Shown here: positions 1-5,522 of the stretch, one piece after another
How positions within the stretch are numbered: position 1 is the first letter of the stretch
Layout: every line of letters begins with the position of its first letter
Source: UBA2632 sp964452155
Lineage (GTDB): Bacteria > Bacteroidota > Bacteroidia > Bacteroidales > Dysgonomonadaceae
Length of the DNA stretch: 7,483 bases
Assembly: GCA_964452155.1 (NCBI GenBank)
Contig: CAYVLC010000134.1
Span: forward strand, 1 to 7,483
Reading direction: 5' to 3'
Notes under the pieces: generated by a model
The model's database searches: none
Seen by the model: the letters and a program-made list of their open reading frames with translations, nothing else
What the model was told of the DNA's origin: nothing
Translations under genes and position numbers: made by a program

Positions 1-99
1 AACTTCGAAACGCCAAATGTAGTACTACGCGAGCTACCAATTTATCTGTTTTTGTAGAAAAAATTGATACATAATTGAACCAAAGAGCAAAATGGTGAG

Positions 100-142
100 C
101 CACTAGATACATCAAAGCTAAAACAAAGTAAAGATCTAGTGG
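100..142. repeat. 9-bp perfect inverted repeat with 25-nt spacer
   Basis: CCACTAGAT at 100-108 is the exact reverse complement of ATCTAGTGG at 134-142. The 25-nt spacer is A-rich. As RNA it could form a modest stem-loop on either strand, but no U-tract follows, so a terminator role is not supported. It lies outside any convincing gene. Function unknown. Confidence 0.45.
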
Positions 143-236
143 TAGCGGTAGGGTGTGAGGTGCGAAGTTTTTTTGAGGGACGTAGTTGGTACAAACAACA
201 TAAGTGATTGTCTGTATGCTTGTGAAAGCAATGGAG

Positions 237-253
237 CCTGAGCCTCTCGAAGG
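237..253. repeat. REP-like imperfect palindrome, unit A
   Basis: The sequence CCTGAGCCTCTCGAAGG has complementary CCT/AGG ends around a GAG...CGA core. It closely resembles the CCTGAGC-TGTCGAAGG type of palindrome that I recall as dispersed in many environmental bacterial genomes, often linked to RAYT (REP-associated tyrosine transposase) activity. The resemblance is from memory, not a search. It is the first of three palindromic units in about 110 bp, which supports a repeat cluster over a chance match. Confidence 0.45.
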
Positions 254-271
254 GTTTGGAAATCGCGAGCA

Positions 272-297
272 GAAAAAGGACAGGTCGCGACCTATCC
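272..297 (-). terminator. Candidate intrinsic terminator of the TonB receptor-permease operon
   Basis: Read on the minus strand, palindrome unit B folds as a GC-rich stem of up to 10 bp (GGAUAGGUCG/CGACCUGUCC, less the bases needed for a turn) followed directly by UUUUUC. It lies about 90 nt after the permease stop codon and is the first strong hairpin downstream. A stem plus U-run fits a Rho-independent terminator. The palindrome may primarily be a dispersed repeat that happens to serve this role. Confidence 0.5.
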
Positions 298-301
298 CTA
301 C
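278..301. repeat. REP-like palindrome, unit B (GGTCGCGACC core)
   Basis: Positions 278-297 form a near-perfect 20-bp palindrome centred on GGTCGCGACC. The only irregular pair (281/294) is a C-A mismatch on the plus strand and a G-U wobble in minus-strand RNA. On the minus strand the left side extends to GTAGGGA (301-295), while the matching right flank is replaced by a T-run. This looks like a decayed copy of a longer GTAGGGACAGGTCGCGACC-type palindrome that I recall from intergenic DNA of Bacteroidetes and other bacteria. That family assignment is recollection. Confidence 0.55.
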
Positions 302-320
302 AAGGGTGGTATAGGTATTT

Positions 321-347
321 CAGAGTCGCAAAGCATGACGCCTCTAC
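321..347. repeat. REP-like imperfect palindrome, unit C
   Basis: AGAG at 322-325 pairs with CTCT at 342-345. After a T-C mismatch, CG (327-328) pairs with CG (339-340), then CA (329-330) pairs with TG (336-337) around one bulged A, leaving a 5-nt loop. On the minus strand it begins GTAGAGGCGTCATGC and resembles, with several substitutions, the GTAGAGACGCAATGC-type palindrome that I recall as abundant in Bacteroidetes and cyanobacterial intergenic DNA. It looks like a degraded copy, 23 bp from unit B. Confidence 0.5.
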
Positions 348-387
348 AGGCACTGTAGATATTATACTACCTGTCTCTGTTCACATC

Positions 388-981
388 TCACACCACCTCA
401 CTCCTCATTATCTTCTTCCACTTCATGTACCCAAAAACAGGAATAATAGAATAGACAATAAACAGCACGGCTGTAGTGTCGAGCCCTTTCCAAAAGTACA
501 ATCCTGTAGATACTATATTCACTACTATCCAGAGCAACCATTGCTCAATGTATTTGTGGGCAAGCATCCACATAGCAAGTATGCTAAGGGTGGTGGTAAA
601 GCTGTCGCCATAAGGCACAGGACTATCTGTGAAACGGATAAGTATAAATGCTATGACTGCAAATGTAACCAGGAATATGGCTGTAAGTTTGGCTAAATAT
701 CTAATGGGGAGGTGCGAGATAAGCACTTGGTGGGTCTGTTTGATAGATTTAGACCAGATGTACCAACCATAGATACTCGCAAAGAAATAATAGACATAGA
801 TGCCCATATCGGCATAAAACTTACTTTGATAAAAAATAACTATATATACCAAAGGCATTATTACCCCCACAGGCCACAACCATATATTGGCTTTATACTC
901 TAAGTAGAGATATAGCAAACCAATAATGAGGCCTACAAACTCAAGAGGGTCTATTGCATTTATTAATTGAGAAATATCCAT
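388..981 (-). CDS. pnuT: PnuC-family vitamin permease, probably the thiamine transporter PnuT
   Basis: A 197-residue inner-membrane protein with seven hydrophobic segments (about residues 13-29, 32-50, 56-76, 97-116, 126-142, 146-164 and 168-187), the PnuC layout. Family-like motifs are WLWPVGV (about 34-40), YxSKFYADMG followed by YGWYIW (51-76), and PYGDSFTTTLSILAMW then EQWLLWIVVN (123-155). PnuC relatives move nicotinamide riboside, thiamine or other vitamins by facilitated diffusion, with cytoplasmic phosphorylation trapping the substrate. Only 24 bp separate it from the upstream TonB-dependent receptor, and the operon is led by a TPP riboswitch. Thiamine or a precursor is therefore the inferred substrate (PnuT) rather than nicotinamide riboside (PnuC). 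Family membership is clear from sequence; substrate rests on context. A thiamine pyrophosphokinase gene, often next in such Bacteroidetes operons, does not follow here. Confidence 0.9.
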   Translation of the reverse strand: MDISQLINAIDPLEFVGLIIGLLYLYLEYKANIWLWPVGVIMPLVYIVIFYQSKFYADMGIYVYYFFASIYGWYIWSKSIKQTHQVLISHLPIRYLAKLTAIFLVTFAVIAFILIRFTDSPVPYGDSFTTTLSILAMWMLAHKYIEQWLLWIVVNIVSTGLYFWKGLDTTAVLFIVYSIIPVFGYMKWKKIMRSEVV

Positions 982-1005
982 TGGTTGATATTGTTAGAGA
1001 TGTGA

Positions 1006-3243
1006 TTAGAACCTAAGCGTAACTCGGCCCATAAAATTGCGTGTTGCTTGTGGAAATAGTCCTTTGTAAATCTTCTCGCTATCATCATTAAACTTTGTTG
1101 TACTTACCCAAGCGTTTGCAATGTATTTTTTGTTGAACAGGTTGTTGACCATGAACTGGAGGTCGATACTTCCAACACCCGTCATGTTGAGGGTATAGCC
1201 TGCAACAAAGTTGCTCACAAAGTAGGCATCTAGCGAGTTTTCATCATTGGTGGTGTTGTCGTAGTATTGCTTGCCTACGTATTTACCCATCAGGTTTAAC
1301 GACATGTTTTTTATTGGCACGTAAGTTAAGCTGCCCATTCCAACTAGGTTGGGAGAGAAGGAGATATCTGTTTCATCATAGAACTCCTCTTTTTGTTTTA
1401 ACTCTTCTCCATAATCGGGGGTATAGTAATCGTAGTATGCCGTATAATCTTTTATGATATTCTTGCTGATGGTAGCATTTGCCGCAACAATGAATTTTGG
1501 CGAAATAGGAACTTGAGCTTCTAGCTCTATACCTGTGCGGTAACTATCTTTCACATTTTCCATAATGTTGTATCCTGAATCGCTTTTCTTACCAGTTTGC
1601 ACCATTTGGTTGTTGTAGTCCATATAGTAGAAGTTGGCTGCAAGCTGCATTCCGCGGTTGTTTGTGTAGCGATATCCCAACTCGTAGTCTATCATTCTTT
1701 CGGGCTCAATTGTTTTCTTCGCATTTTTCTTTACCGCATCTTTTAGGTCTGTTCGCAAAGGTTCGCGTTGTCCTACTGCTACAGATGCATACCATGCGCT
1801 ATTGTTGTTGGGTCTGTAAAAAATACCACCCTTTGGGTTCATAAAGCTGTAGTAGTGGTTGCTGGTCAAGTCTTCTGCATCATCGTCAGTACCAGTTATT
1901 CGGTAGTCGATGTAACGATACTGAAGGTCGGCAAATAGTGAGATTTTATCGTTTAGCTGATAATCAGCTTTGGTAAAAAAGTTGATCTCCTGTTTGTTGC
2001 CCTCGTTGCGATACCACTCGTGGTTTTCGGCAATGTCGTTGTTGTACTGTATCCATGGCAAACGACCATAATGGCTTCCATCGAAATCGCTCCAATAGCC
2101 ACCAAATATAAGTTGCACAGGATTTAGGTTGTAGTTGAGCGAGAAATTGGCAACATAAAAGTTGTTTGAAAGTAGTTTGCGACGAATCATTTGCGATGAT
2201 TTGTATGTAACGCCATCTACAGTTTGATTGTCCAGTCCATATTTCGAGTACTTGTCTCCTTTTGTCATATCACTTCCAGAGCGATAGTTTTCGTAATATC
2301 CATACCCATTGGTGTAGCTTAGGCTCACATTCATAGATAGTTTTTGGGTCAACTCGCGGGTGAGCATTAGTTGCAAGATGTGAGAGTAGTAGTTGTCGGT
2401 GTCGTTGTCGTAATAACGGATATTGCCAGCATCGTCTTTATATATACCCGCACTGTTATACTTACGGCCATATTCTTTTATATCCTCAGGCGATGCACCA
2501 TTCCAAGTAATGCCTGTGTGCTGCGTGCCGTTTATATAAGTGAGGCGCAGTAGTTGCTTCTGACCATAATGCGAGAGTGATGCAAAGATATTGGTATGAT
2601 CTACTTTGCCATTGCGGATATAGCCATTGCTCAATACTTTTGAGTAGCGAGCATCCAATGCCAATCCATTATTAAGCAAGCCTGTGCCAGCGGCAATAGA
2701 AGAAGTGAATGTGCCATAACTGCCTACAGCCGTAGAAGCTTCGCCATAAGCATTGGAAGTAGATCCAACAGTTTGGAGCGACATGCTTGCACCAAAAGCA
2801 GCAGATCCATTGGTAGAAGTGCCAACACCACGTTGCACCTGAATGCTTTGCAGAGAGCTAGATAAGTCGGGTAGATTTACCCAATAAACCTCTTGGCTTT
2901 CGGGGTTGTTGAGGGGCACTCCATTAAGTGTCACATTTATGCGTGTGGCATCTGTGCCTCTGATTCTCAATGATGTGTTGCCTACACCTGTTCCGCCTTC
3001 GGTGATAGCTATTAAGGAAGGGAGAGTTTGCAACACTACAGGAATGTTTTGTGCGGTGTTGTTCTTTTTTAGTTGCGCTTGGCCAATGTTGGAGTAAGAG
3101 AGGGGAGTGTTTTTGCCAGCTCGTGTAGCCGATACAACAACCTCCTCTAATTGGACATTTGATAAACTATCGGCTTGCGCTTGTGCCGAAACTTGACTGT
3201 GTAAAGAGATAAGCACCATAAGTGCCAAGATAACCTTTCTCAT
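1006..3243 (-). CDS. TonB-dependent outer-membrane receptor, probably for thiamine or a precursor
   Basis: A protein of about 745 residues. I prefer ATG at 3243 over an in-frame TTG two codons upstream: the product then begins MRKVILALMVLISLHS, a compact signal peptide with likely cleavage near VSA-QAQA (about residue 20). A TonB-box-like segment LEEVVVSATRA follows at about 32-42. The plug domain (to about 165) carries SLRIRGTDATRINVTLNGVP and IQVQRGVGTSTNGSAAFG. The remainder is a 22-stranded-type barrel with many aromatic/glycine strands, ending in GRVTLRF with the terminal Phe typical of outer-membrane barrels. There is no N-terminal carboxypeptidase-like extension, unlike SusC-type receptors. 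Energy would come from TonB/ExbBD encoded elsewhere. A TPP riboswitch in its leader and the PnuC-family gene 24 bp downstream imply uptake of thiamine or a related compound. This matches the riboswitch-controlled Omr1-PnuT arrangement described in Bacteroidetes. The exact ligand is inferred. Confidence 0.93.
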   Translation of the reverse strand: MRKVILALMVLISLHSQVSAQAQADSLSNVQLEEVVVSATRAGKNTPLSYSNIGQAQLKKNNTAQNIPVVLQTLPSLIAITEGGTGVGNTSLRIRGTDATRINVTLNGVPLNNPESQEVYWVNLPDLSSSLQSIQVQRGVGTSTNGSAAFGASMSLQTVGSTSNAYGEASTAVGSYGTFTSSIAAGTGLLNNGLALDARYSKVLSNGYIRNGKVDHTNIFASLSHYGQKQLLRLTYINGTQHTGITWNGASPEDIKEYGRKYNSAGIYKDDAGNIRYYDNDTDNYYSHILQLMLTRELTQKLSMNVSLSYTNGYGYYENYRSGSDMTKGDKYSKYGLDNQTVDGVTYKSSQMIRRKLLSNNFYVANFSLNYNLNPVQLIFGGYWSDFDGSHYGRLPWIQYNNDIAENHEWYRNEGNKQEINFFTKADYQLNDKISLFADLQYRYIDYRITGTDDDAEDLTSNHYYSFMNPKGGIFYRPNNNSAWYASVAVGQREPLRTDLKDAVKKNAKKTIEPERMIDYELGYRYTNNRGMQLAANFYYMDYNNQMVQTGKKSDSGYNIMENVKDSYRTGIELEAQVPISPKFIVAANATISKNIIKDYTAYYDYYTPDYGEELKQKEEFYDETDISFSPNLVGMGSLTYVPIKNMSLNLMGKYVGKQYYDNTTNDENSLDAYFVSNFVAGYTLNMTGVGSIDLQFMVNNLFNKKYIANAWVSTTKFNDDSEKIYKGLFPQATRNFMGRVTLRF

Positions 3244-3262
3244 TTTCAATTAATTTTATTGG

Positions 3263-3285
3263 TGCTCATAGTTGTTGTATGAGCA
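3263..3285 (-). promoter_or_regulatory. 5' UTR hairpin upstream of the receptor start codon
   Basis: A perfect 8-bp stem (UGCUCAUA/UAUGAGCA in the minus-strand RNA) encloses a 7-nt CAACAAC loop. It ends 19 nt before the receptor ATG at 3243, with the A/U-rich leader left single-stranded between them. No U-run follows, so it is not a standard terminator. It may stabilise the mRNA 5' end or influence translation. It is separate from the riboswitch and the attenuator. Function is inferred from position only. Confidence 0.5.
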
Positions 3286-3330
3286 TAAGTTAGTGAAATA
3301 AAAAAGGGGATGTTTTAAAAGAGAATAACC

Positions 3331-3354
3331 AAAAAAAAGCTTCATCAGCTTTTT
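3331..3354 (-). terminator. Attenuator-like intrinsic terminator after the TPP riboswitch
   Basis: In the minus-strand RNA, AAAAAGCU (3354-3347) and AGCUUUUU (3341-3334) form an 8-bp stem around a GAUGA loop, and U continues to 3331, giving eight U in a row. It begins only a few bases after the aptamer's GUAGGG end and about 90 nt before the receptor start codon, which fits a transcription-attenuation expression platform. The stem has only two G-C pairs, so it may be weak. I could not identify an obvious antiterminator pairing. Confidence 0.6.
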
Positions 3355-3431
3355 CATTTTCCCTACGCCAGCATTATCTGGATCAGGTTAATTGGGTGTG
3401 ATCTCAGCCCGATTAGTTGGGCACCCCTGTC
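3355..3431 (-). ncRNA. TPP riboswitch (THI element)
   Basis: The minus-strand RNA shows the conserved aptamer parts in order: AGGGGUGC, a P3 stem GCCC/GGGC, the invariant CUGAGA, the P2 return strand CACCC, then CCUGAUC, a P5 stem CCAG/CUGG around AUAAUG, and GCGUAGGG. P2 pairs GGGUG-type bases near the 5' end with CACCC. Compared with the common CUGG/CCAG form of the P5 stem, both strands differ here in a compensatory way, which supports a real RNA. A closing P1 helix is not obvious. TPP binding normally represses the downstream genes, here the receptor and permease. A terminator-like hairpin follows immediately. Confidence 0.96.
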
Positions 3432-3443
3432 GTAATTATAAAA

Positions 3444-3451
3444 CAAAGATA
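3444..3451 (-). promoter_or_regulatory. Candidate Bacteroidetes -7 promoter element for the riboswitch operon
   Basis: The minus strand reads TATCTTTG, an exact match to the TAnnTTTG -7 element of the primary Bacteroidetes sigma factor. Transcription would start around 3436-3438, just before the aptamer's AGGGGUGC, which is where a riboswitch transcript should begin. No clear TTTG -33 box is visible at the expected spacing. The site lies just past the stop codon of the preceding DUF3267 gene, so read-through from that gene could also feed the operon. Confidence 0.5.
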
Positions 3452-3468
3452 AGTGTTTTTTGTTTGAC

Positions 3469-4068
3469 TCAGTCTATATTTGGGTTATTTATTTTGTAAA
3501 CAATGCATCCTGGTTGTGTTTCATGGTCTCTTACGTAGCTGTTACTATGCTCATTACGAAGTAGATATATTACAAGAAAATCGCCACTGGCTGCTACAAT
3601 AAAATATATTCCTAGAAAAAATAGCATAACATTGCCAGTAATGAAAGCCCAAAGTGTAGGGATCACTCCCAGAATAATAGCAGGCATAATGACTCCAGCA
3701 ATATAATGTTTTACTCTCAGGTAGCCTTTGCAGTGGCAATAGGGGGTGAGGTATCTCCACATTACTCCAAACTTAATGGCTCGCAATCGCTTGTTTACAA
3801 AGAGTGCCCATGTAAGGCCATGAATGACTTCATGAAGAACAATTCCGAGGAGTATAATTGCGATAAATAAGAAGCAATCTTGCAAAAACATGAACCAACT
3901 GAAATCTGAAAAATAAGAGACGAACGATTGAAAGTGCACAAAAATGAAGGGCACAACTACGGCTATTAAAAGCACCCCCAACAGGCGTATGTATAAATGG
4001 CTAGCTTCTTGAATGCTAAAAATGATGGGCGTCTGTTCGTAATTATTGTAGCTTTTGTCGGGGTGCAT
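3469..4068 (-). CDS. DUF3267 family membrane protein, putative zincin metalloprotease
   Basis: A 199-residue membrane protein with an HExxH motif (HEVIH, residues 79-83) at the end of the second hydrophobic segment (about 60-79). Other hydrophobic stretches lie near 27-49, 122-142 and 146-170. The HE(V)IHG motif, the YCHCKGYLRVKHY segment (110-122), the AASGDFLVI helix (159-167) and the closing DHETQPGCIVY (181-191) match my knowledge of DUF3267 proteins. These are small putative zinc peptidases of unknown substrate with a layout like site-2 proteases. D163 in SGD is a possible third metal ligand (inference). The ATG at 4068 precedes a polar, presumably cytoplasmic N-terminus. The gene lies just upstream of the TPP riboswitch and diverges from the sugar dehydrogenase gene; neither neighbour suggests its role. 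Protease activity is unproven. Confidence 0.8.
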   Translation of the reverse strand: MHPDKSYNNYEQTPIIFSIQEASHLYIRLLGVLLIAVVVPFIFVHFQSFVSYFSDFSWFMFLQDCFLFIAIILLGIVLHEVIHGLTWALFVNKRLRAIKFGVMWRYLTPYCHCKGYLRVKHYIAGVIMPAIILGVIPTLWAFITGNVMLFFLGIYFIVAASGDFLVIYLLRNEHSNSYVRDHETQPGCIVYKINNPNID

Positions 4069-4220
4069 TGTGTGTGTTTGATTTATTGAGCGTGTAAGTT
4101 AATATAATTTTGAGGAATCCCAAAATATTTAAAAATAGAGTCATGCGGTTAGAATTTCTTAAACCATTTCTTTTATAACGTGTTATAAAGAAAACTGTTG
4201 AAAATTAATTGAAAAACAAG
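4069..4220. promoter_or_regulatory. Divergent intergenic region with promoter candidate
   Basis: These 152 bp separate the minus-strand DUF3267 gene from the plus-strand sugar dehydrogenase gene and should hold both promoters. On the plus strand TAATTTTG at 4105-4112 matches the TAnnTTTG -7 element, but no TTTG box sits at proper spacing and it lies about 108 bp before the ATG. On the minus strand I see only a near-match (TATTTTG). An 18-bp palindrome lies at 4172-4189. The region is strongly AT-rich. Confidence 0.4.
4172..4189. promoter_or_regulatory. 18-bp palindrome, possible operator
   Basis: TTTATAAC at 4172-4179 and GTTATAAA at 4182-4189 are exact reverse complements around a central GT. 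The symmetry, 18-bp length and position about 31 bp before the dehydrogenase ATG at 4221 suggest a binding site for a dimeric regulator. It contains TATAAA-like sequence, so it could overlap promoter elements. No U-run follows, arguing against a terminator. I cannot name a regulator. Confidence 0.45.
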
Positions 4221-5495
4221 ATGAAACATTTAATACTCCTTTTCTTACTCTTGGCTTTCACCTTTACTGCTTCTTGTCAAGAACAAACTGATAATAATAC
4301 TGATAAAGAACCTGTGGTGGAAACTCCAAACGAAACACCCAACGAGACAGATTCTATTTATCCGCCAGTTGAAATCGAGGCGCCCAATGCAGATTACAAG
4401 CCTGCATTTGAAGGACAAACCCGAATAAATGGTGTGAAAACAAAAACCCCGTATGAAGTGAAAGTAATAGCGCAAGGATTATCAAATCCATGGGCAGTTG
4501 CATCGCTTCCAGACGGACGATTAGTAATAACGGAAAAGGCTGGAGTACTCCGCATTGCTACGACAGCTGGAGTGGTGGGCGGTGCCATTAAAGGATTTCC
4601 AGAAGTAGATAGTCGCAGGCAAGGCGGACTGCTTGATGTAGTAGCTGCTCCTGACTTCGAAACAAGCCGTATGCTTTATTTTACTTTGGCAGAGTTCTCT
4701 AAGATTAAATCAGAAGGATCGCTTACAGCCGTAGGAAGAGGTAAATTATCGGCCGATGAAAGCAAGATAGAGAACTTTGAGATTATTTTTCGTGCCATAC
4801 CCTATTTCGATAATAGCATGCATTTTGGTAGCCGCTTAGTATTTGATAAAAAAGGCAATCTTTTTGTTTCTACAGGCGAGCGATCGGATTTGAGAACACG
4901 GCCAGGAGCTCAGCTTTTAAACAATGGTTACGGAAAGGTTGTATATATTACCACCGAGGGCAAACCTGTTGCAGGAAATCCATTTATAAATACTGCTGAT
5001 GCACTGCCCGAAATTTATTCTTATGGTCATCGCAATGCACAAGGATTGGATATTCATCCAGTAACTGGCGAGTTGTGGTTGAGCGAAATGGGCCCACGTG
5101 GAGGCGATGAGATTAATTTGATAAAAGCAGGCAAGAATTATGGTTGGCCAACTATTGGCTACGGTATAGAATATAGTGGTAGTAAGGTGGGTGATGGATT
5201 GACACAAAAAGAAGGAATGGAGCAACCCATTTACTATTGGGACCCAGTGCTATCGCCTAGTGGTATGACATTTTATAGTGCCAGCGATATTCCTGAATGG
5301 GAAAATAATCTGTTTATAGGGGGTTTAAATAGTAAACATATTGCCCGAATTGTTATAAAAGACAATAAGGTAGTAGGCGAAGAGCGATTGCTAGAAAAAG
5401 AAAACCAACGCATTCGTGATATTGGCATGGGGAGAGATGGTGCTCTTTATGCTGTGACTGATGAAGGCAGGCTATATAGAATTGCAAAAAAATAA
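4221..5495 (+). CDS. PQQ-dependent sugar dehydrogenase, lipoprotein (YliI/Asd-like, GSDH family)
   Basis: A 424-residue protein; ATG 4221 is preferred over an in-frame TTG at 4209 because it gives a compact lipoprotein signal, MKHLILLFLLLAFTFTASC, with lipidated Cys19. A Thr/Pro/Glu/Asn-rich linker with NETP repeats (about 25-45) joins it to a six-bladed propeller. Family motifs of soluble glucose/sorbosone dehydrogenases are clear: NPWAVASLPDGRLVITEKAG (about 89-108), MHFGSRLVFD (about 200-209), YGHRNAQGLD (268-277), LSEMGPRGGDEINL (287-300), NYGWP (306-310), SPSGMTFYS (about 345-353) and QRIRDIGMGRDGALY (396-410). His201 and the HRN motif correspond by analogy to the catalytic His and the PQQ-binding Arg-Asn of soluble glucose dehydrogenase. 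It would oxidise the C1 hydroxyl of aldoses using PQQ and Ca2+ outside the cytoplasm. The natural sugar is unknown. An aldo/keto reductase gene follows after 27 bp, likely in one operon. Confidence 0.92.
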   Translation: MKHLILLFLLLAFTFTASCQEQTDNNTDKEPVVETPNETPNETDSIYPPVEIEAPNADYKPAFEGQTRINGVKTKTPYEVKVIAQGLSNPWAVASLPDGRLVITEKAGVLRIATTAGVVGGAIKGFPEVDSRRQGGLLDVVAAPDFETSRMLYFTLAEFSKIKSEGSLTAVGRGKLSADESKIENFEIIFRAIPYFDNSMHFGSRLVFDKKGNLFVSTGERSDLRTRPGAQLLNNGYGKVVYITTEGKPVAGNPFINTADALPEIYSYGHRNAQGLDIHPVTGELWLSEMGPRGGDEINLIKAGKNYGWPTIGYGIEYSGSKVGDGLTQKEGMEQPIYYWDPVLSPSGMTFYSASDIPEWENNLFIGGLNSKHIARIVIKDNKVVGEERLLEKENQRIRDIGMGRDGALYAVTDEGRLYRIAKK

Positions 5496-5522
5496 GGCTC
5501 ATTATTTTAATAGAACAGCAAA

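Larger units (their letters stand above)
1..387. other. Intergenic region without a convincing gene
   Basis: This stretch lies downstream of the permease gene and runs off the left edge. Open frames exist on both strands, but their translations are rich in Cys, His, Ser and Arg, resemble no family I know, and overlap palindromic DNA, so I call no gene. Visible structure: a 10-bp palindrome GTAGTACTAC at 19-28, a 9-bp inverted repeat (100-108 with 134-142), and three imperfect palindromes between 237 and 347. Two short plus-strand frames open at the left edge stop at 57 and near 74. A minus-strand frame starting at ATG 112 runs off the edge. Any of these could be the tip of a neighbouring gene, but they are too short to judge. 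Confidence 0.6.

Noticed and set aside
1..112. Short frames open at the left edge: plus-strand tails ending at 57 and about 74, and a minus-strand start at ATG 112
   Set aside because: Each shows under 40 codons, they conflict with each other, and none resembles a known protein. Sequence left of the window is needed to decide.
42..353. 103-codon minus-strand open frame downstream of the permease
   Set aside because: Its product is rich in Cys, His, Arg and Ser without any domain-like pattern, and it runs through two or three palindromic repeat units. It is better explained as chance.
256..696. 146-codon plus-strand open frame
   Set aside because: It is antisense to the well-supported permease gene for most of its length and starts inside the palindrome cluster; the translation has no recognisable family features.
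4209..4220. TTG start for the sugar dehydrogenase, four codons upstream
   Set aside because: The ATG at 4221 gives a normal lipoprotein signal peptide and there is no sequence reason to prefer TTG. The same reasoning favours ATG 3243 over TTG 3249 in the receptor gene.
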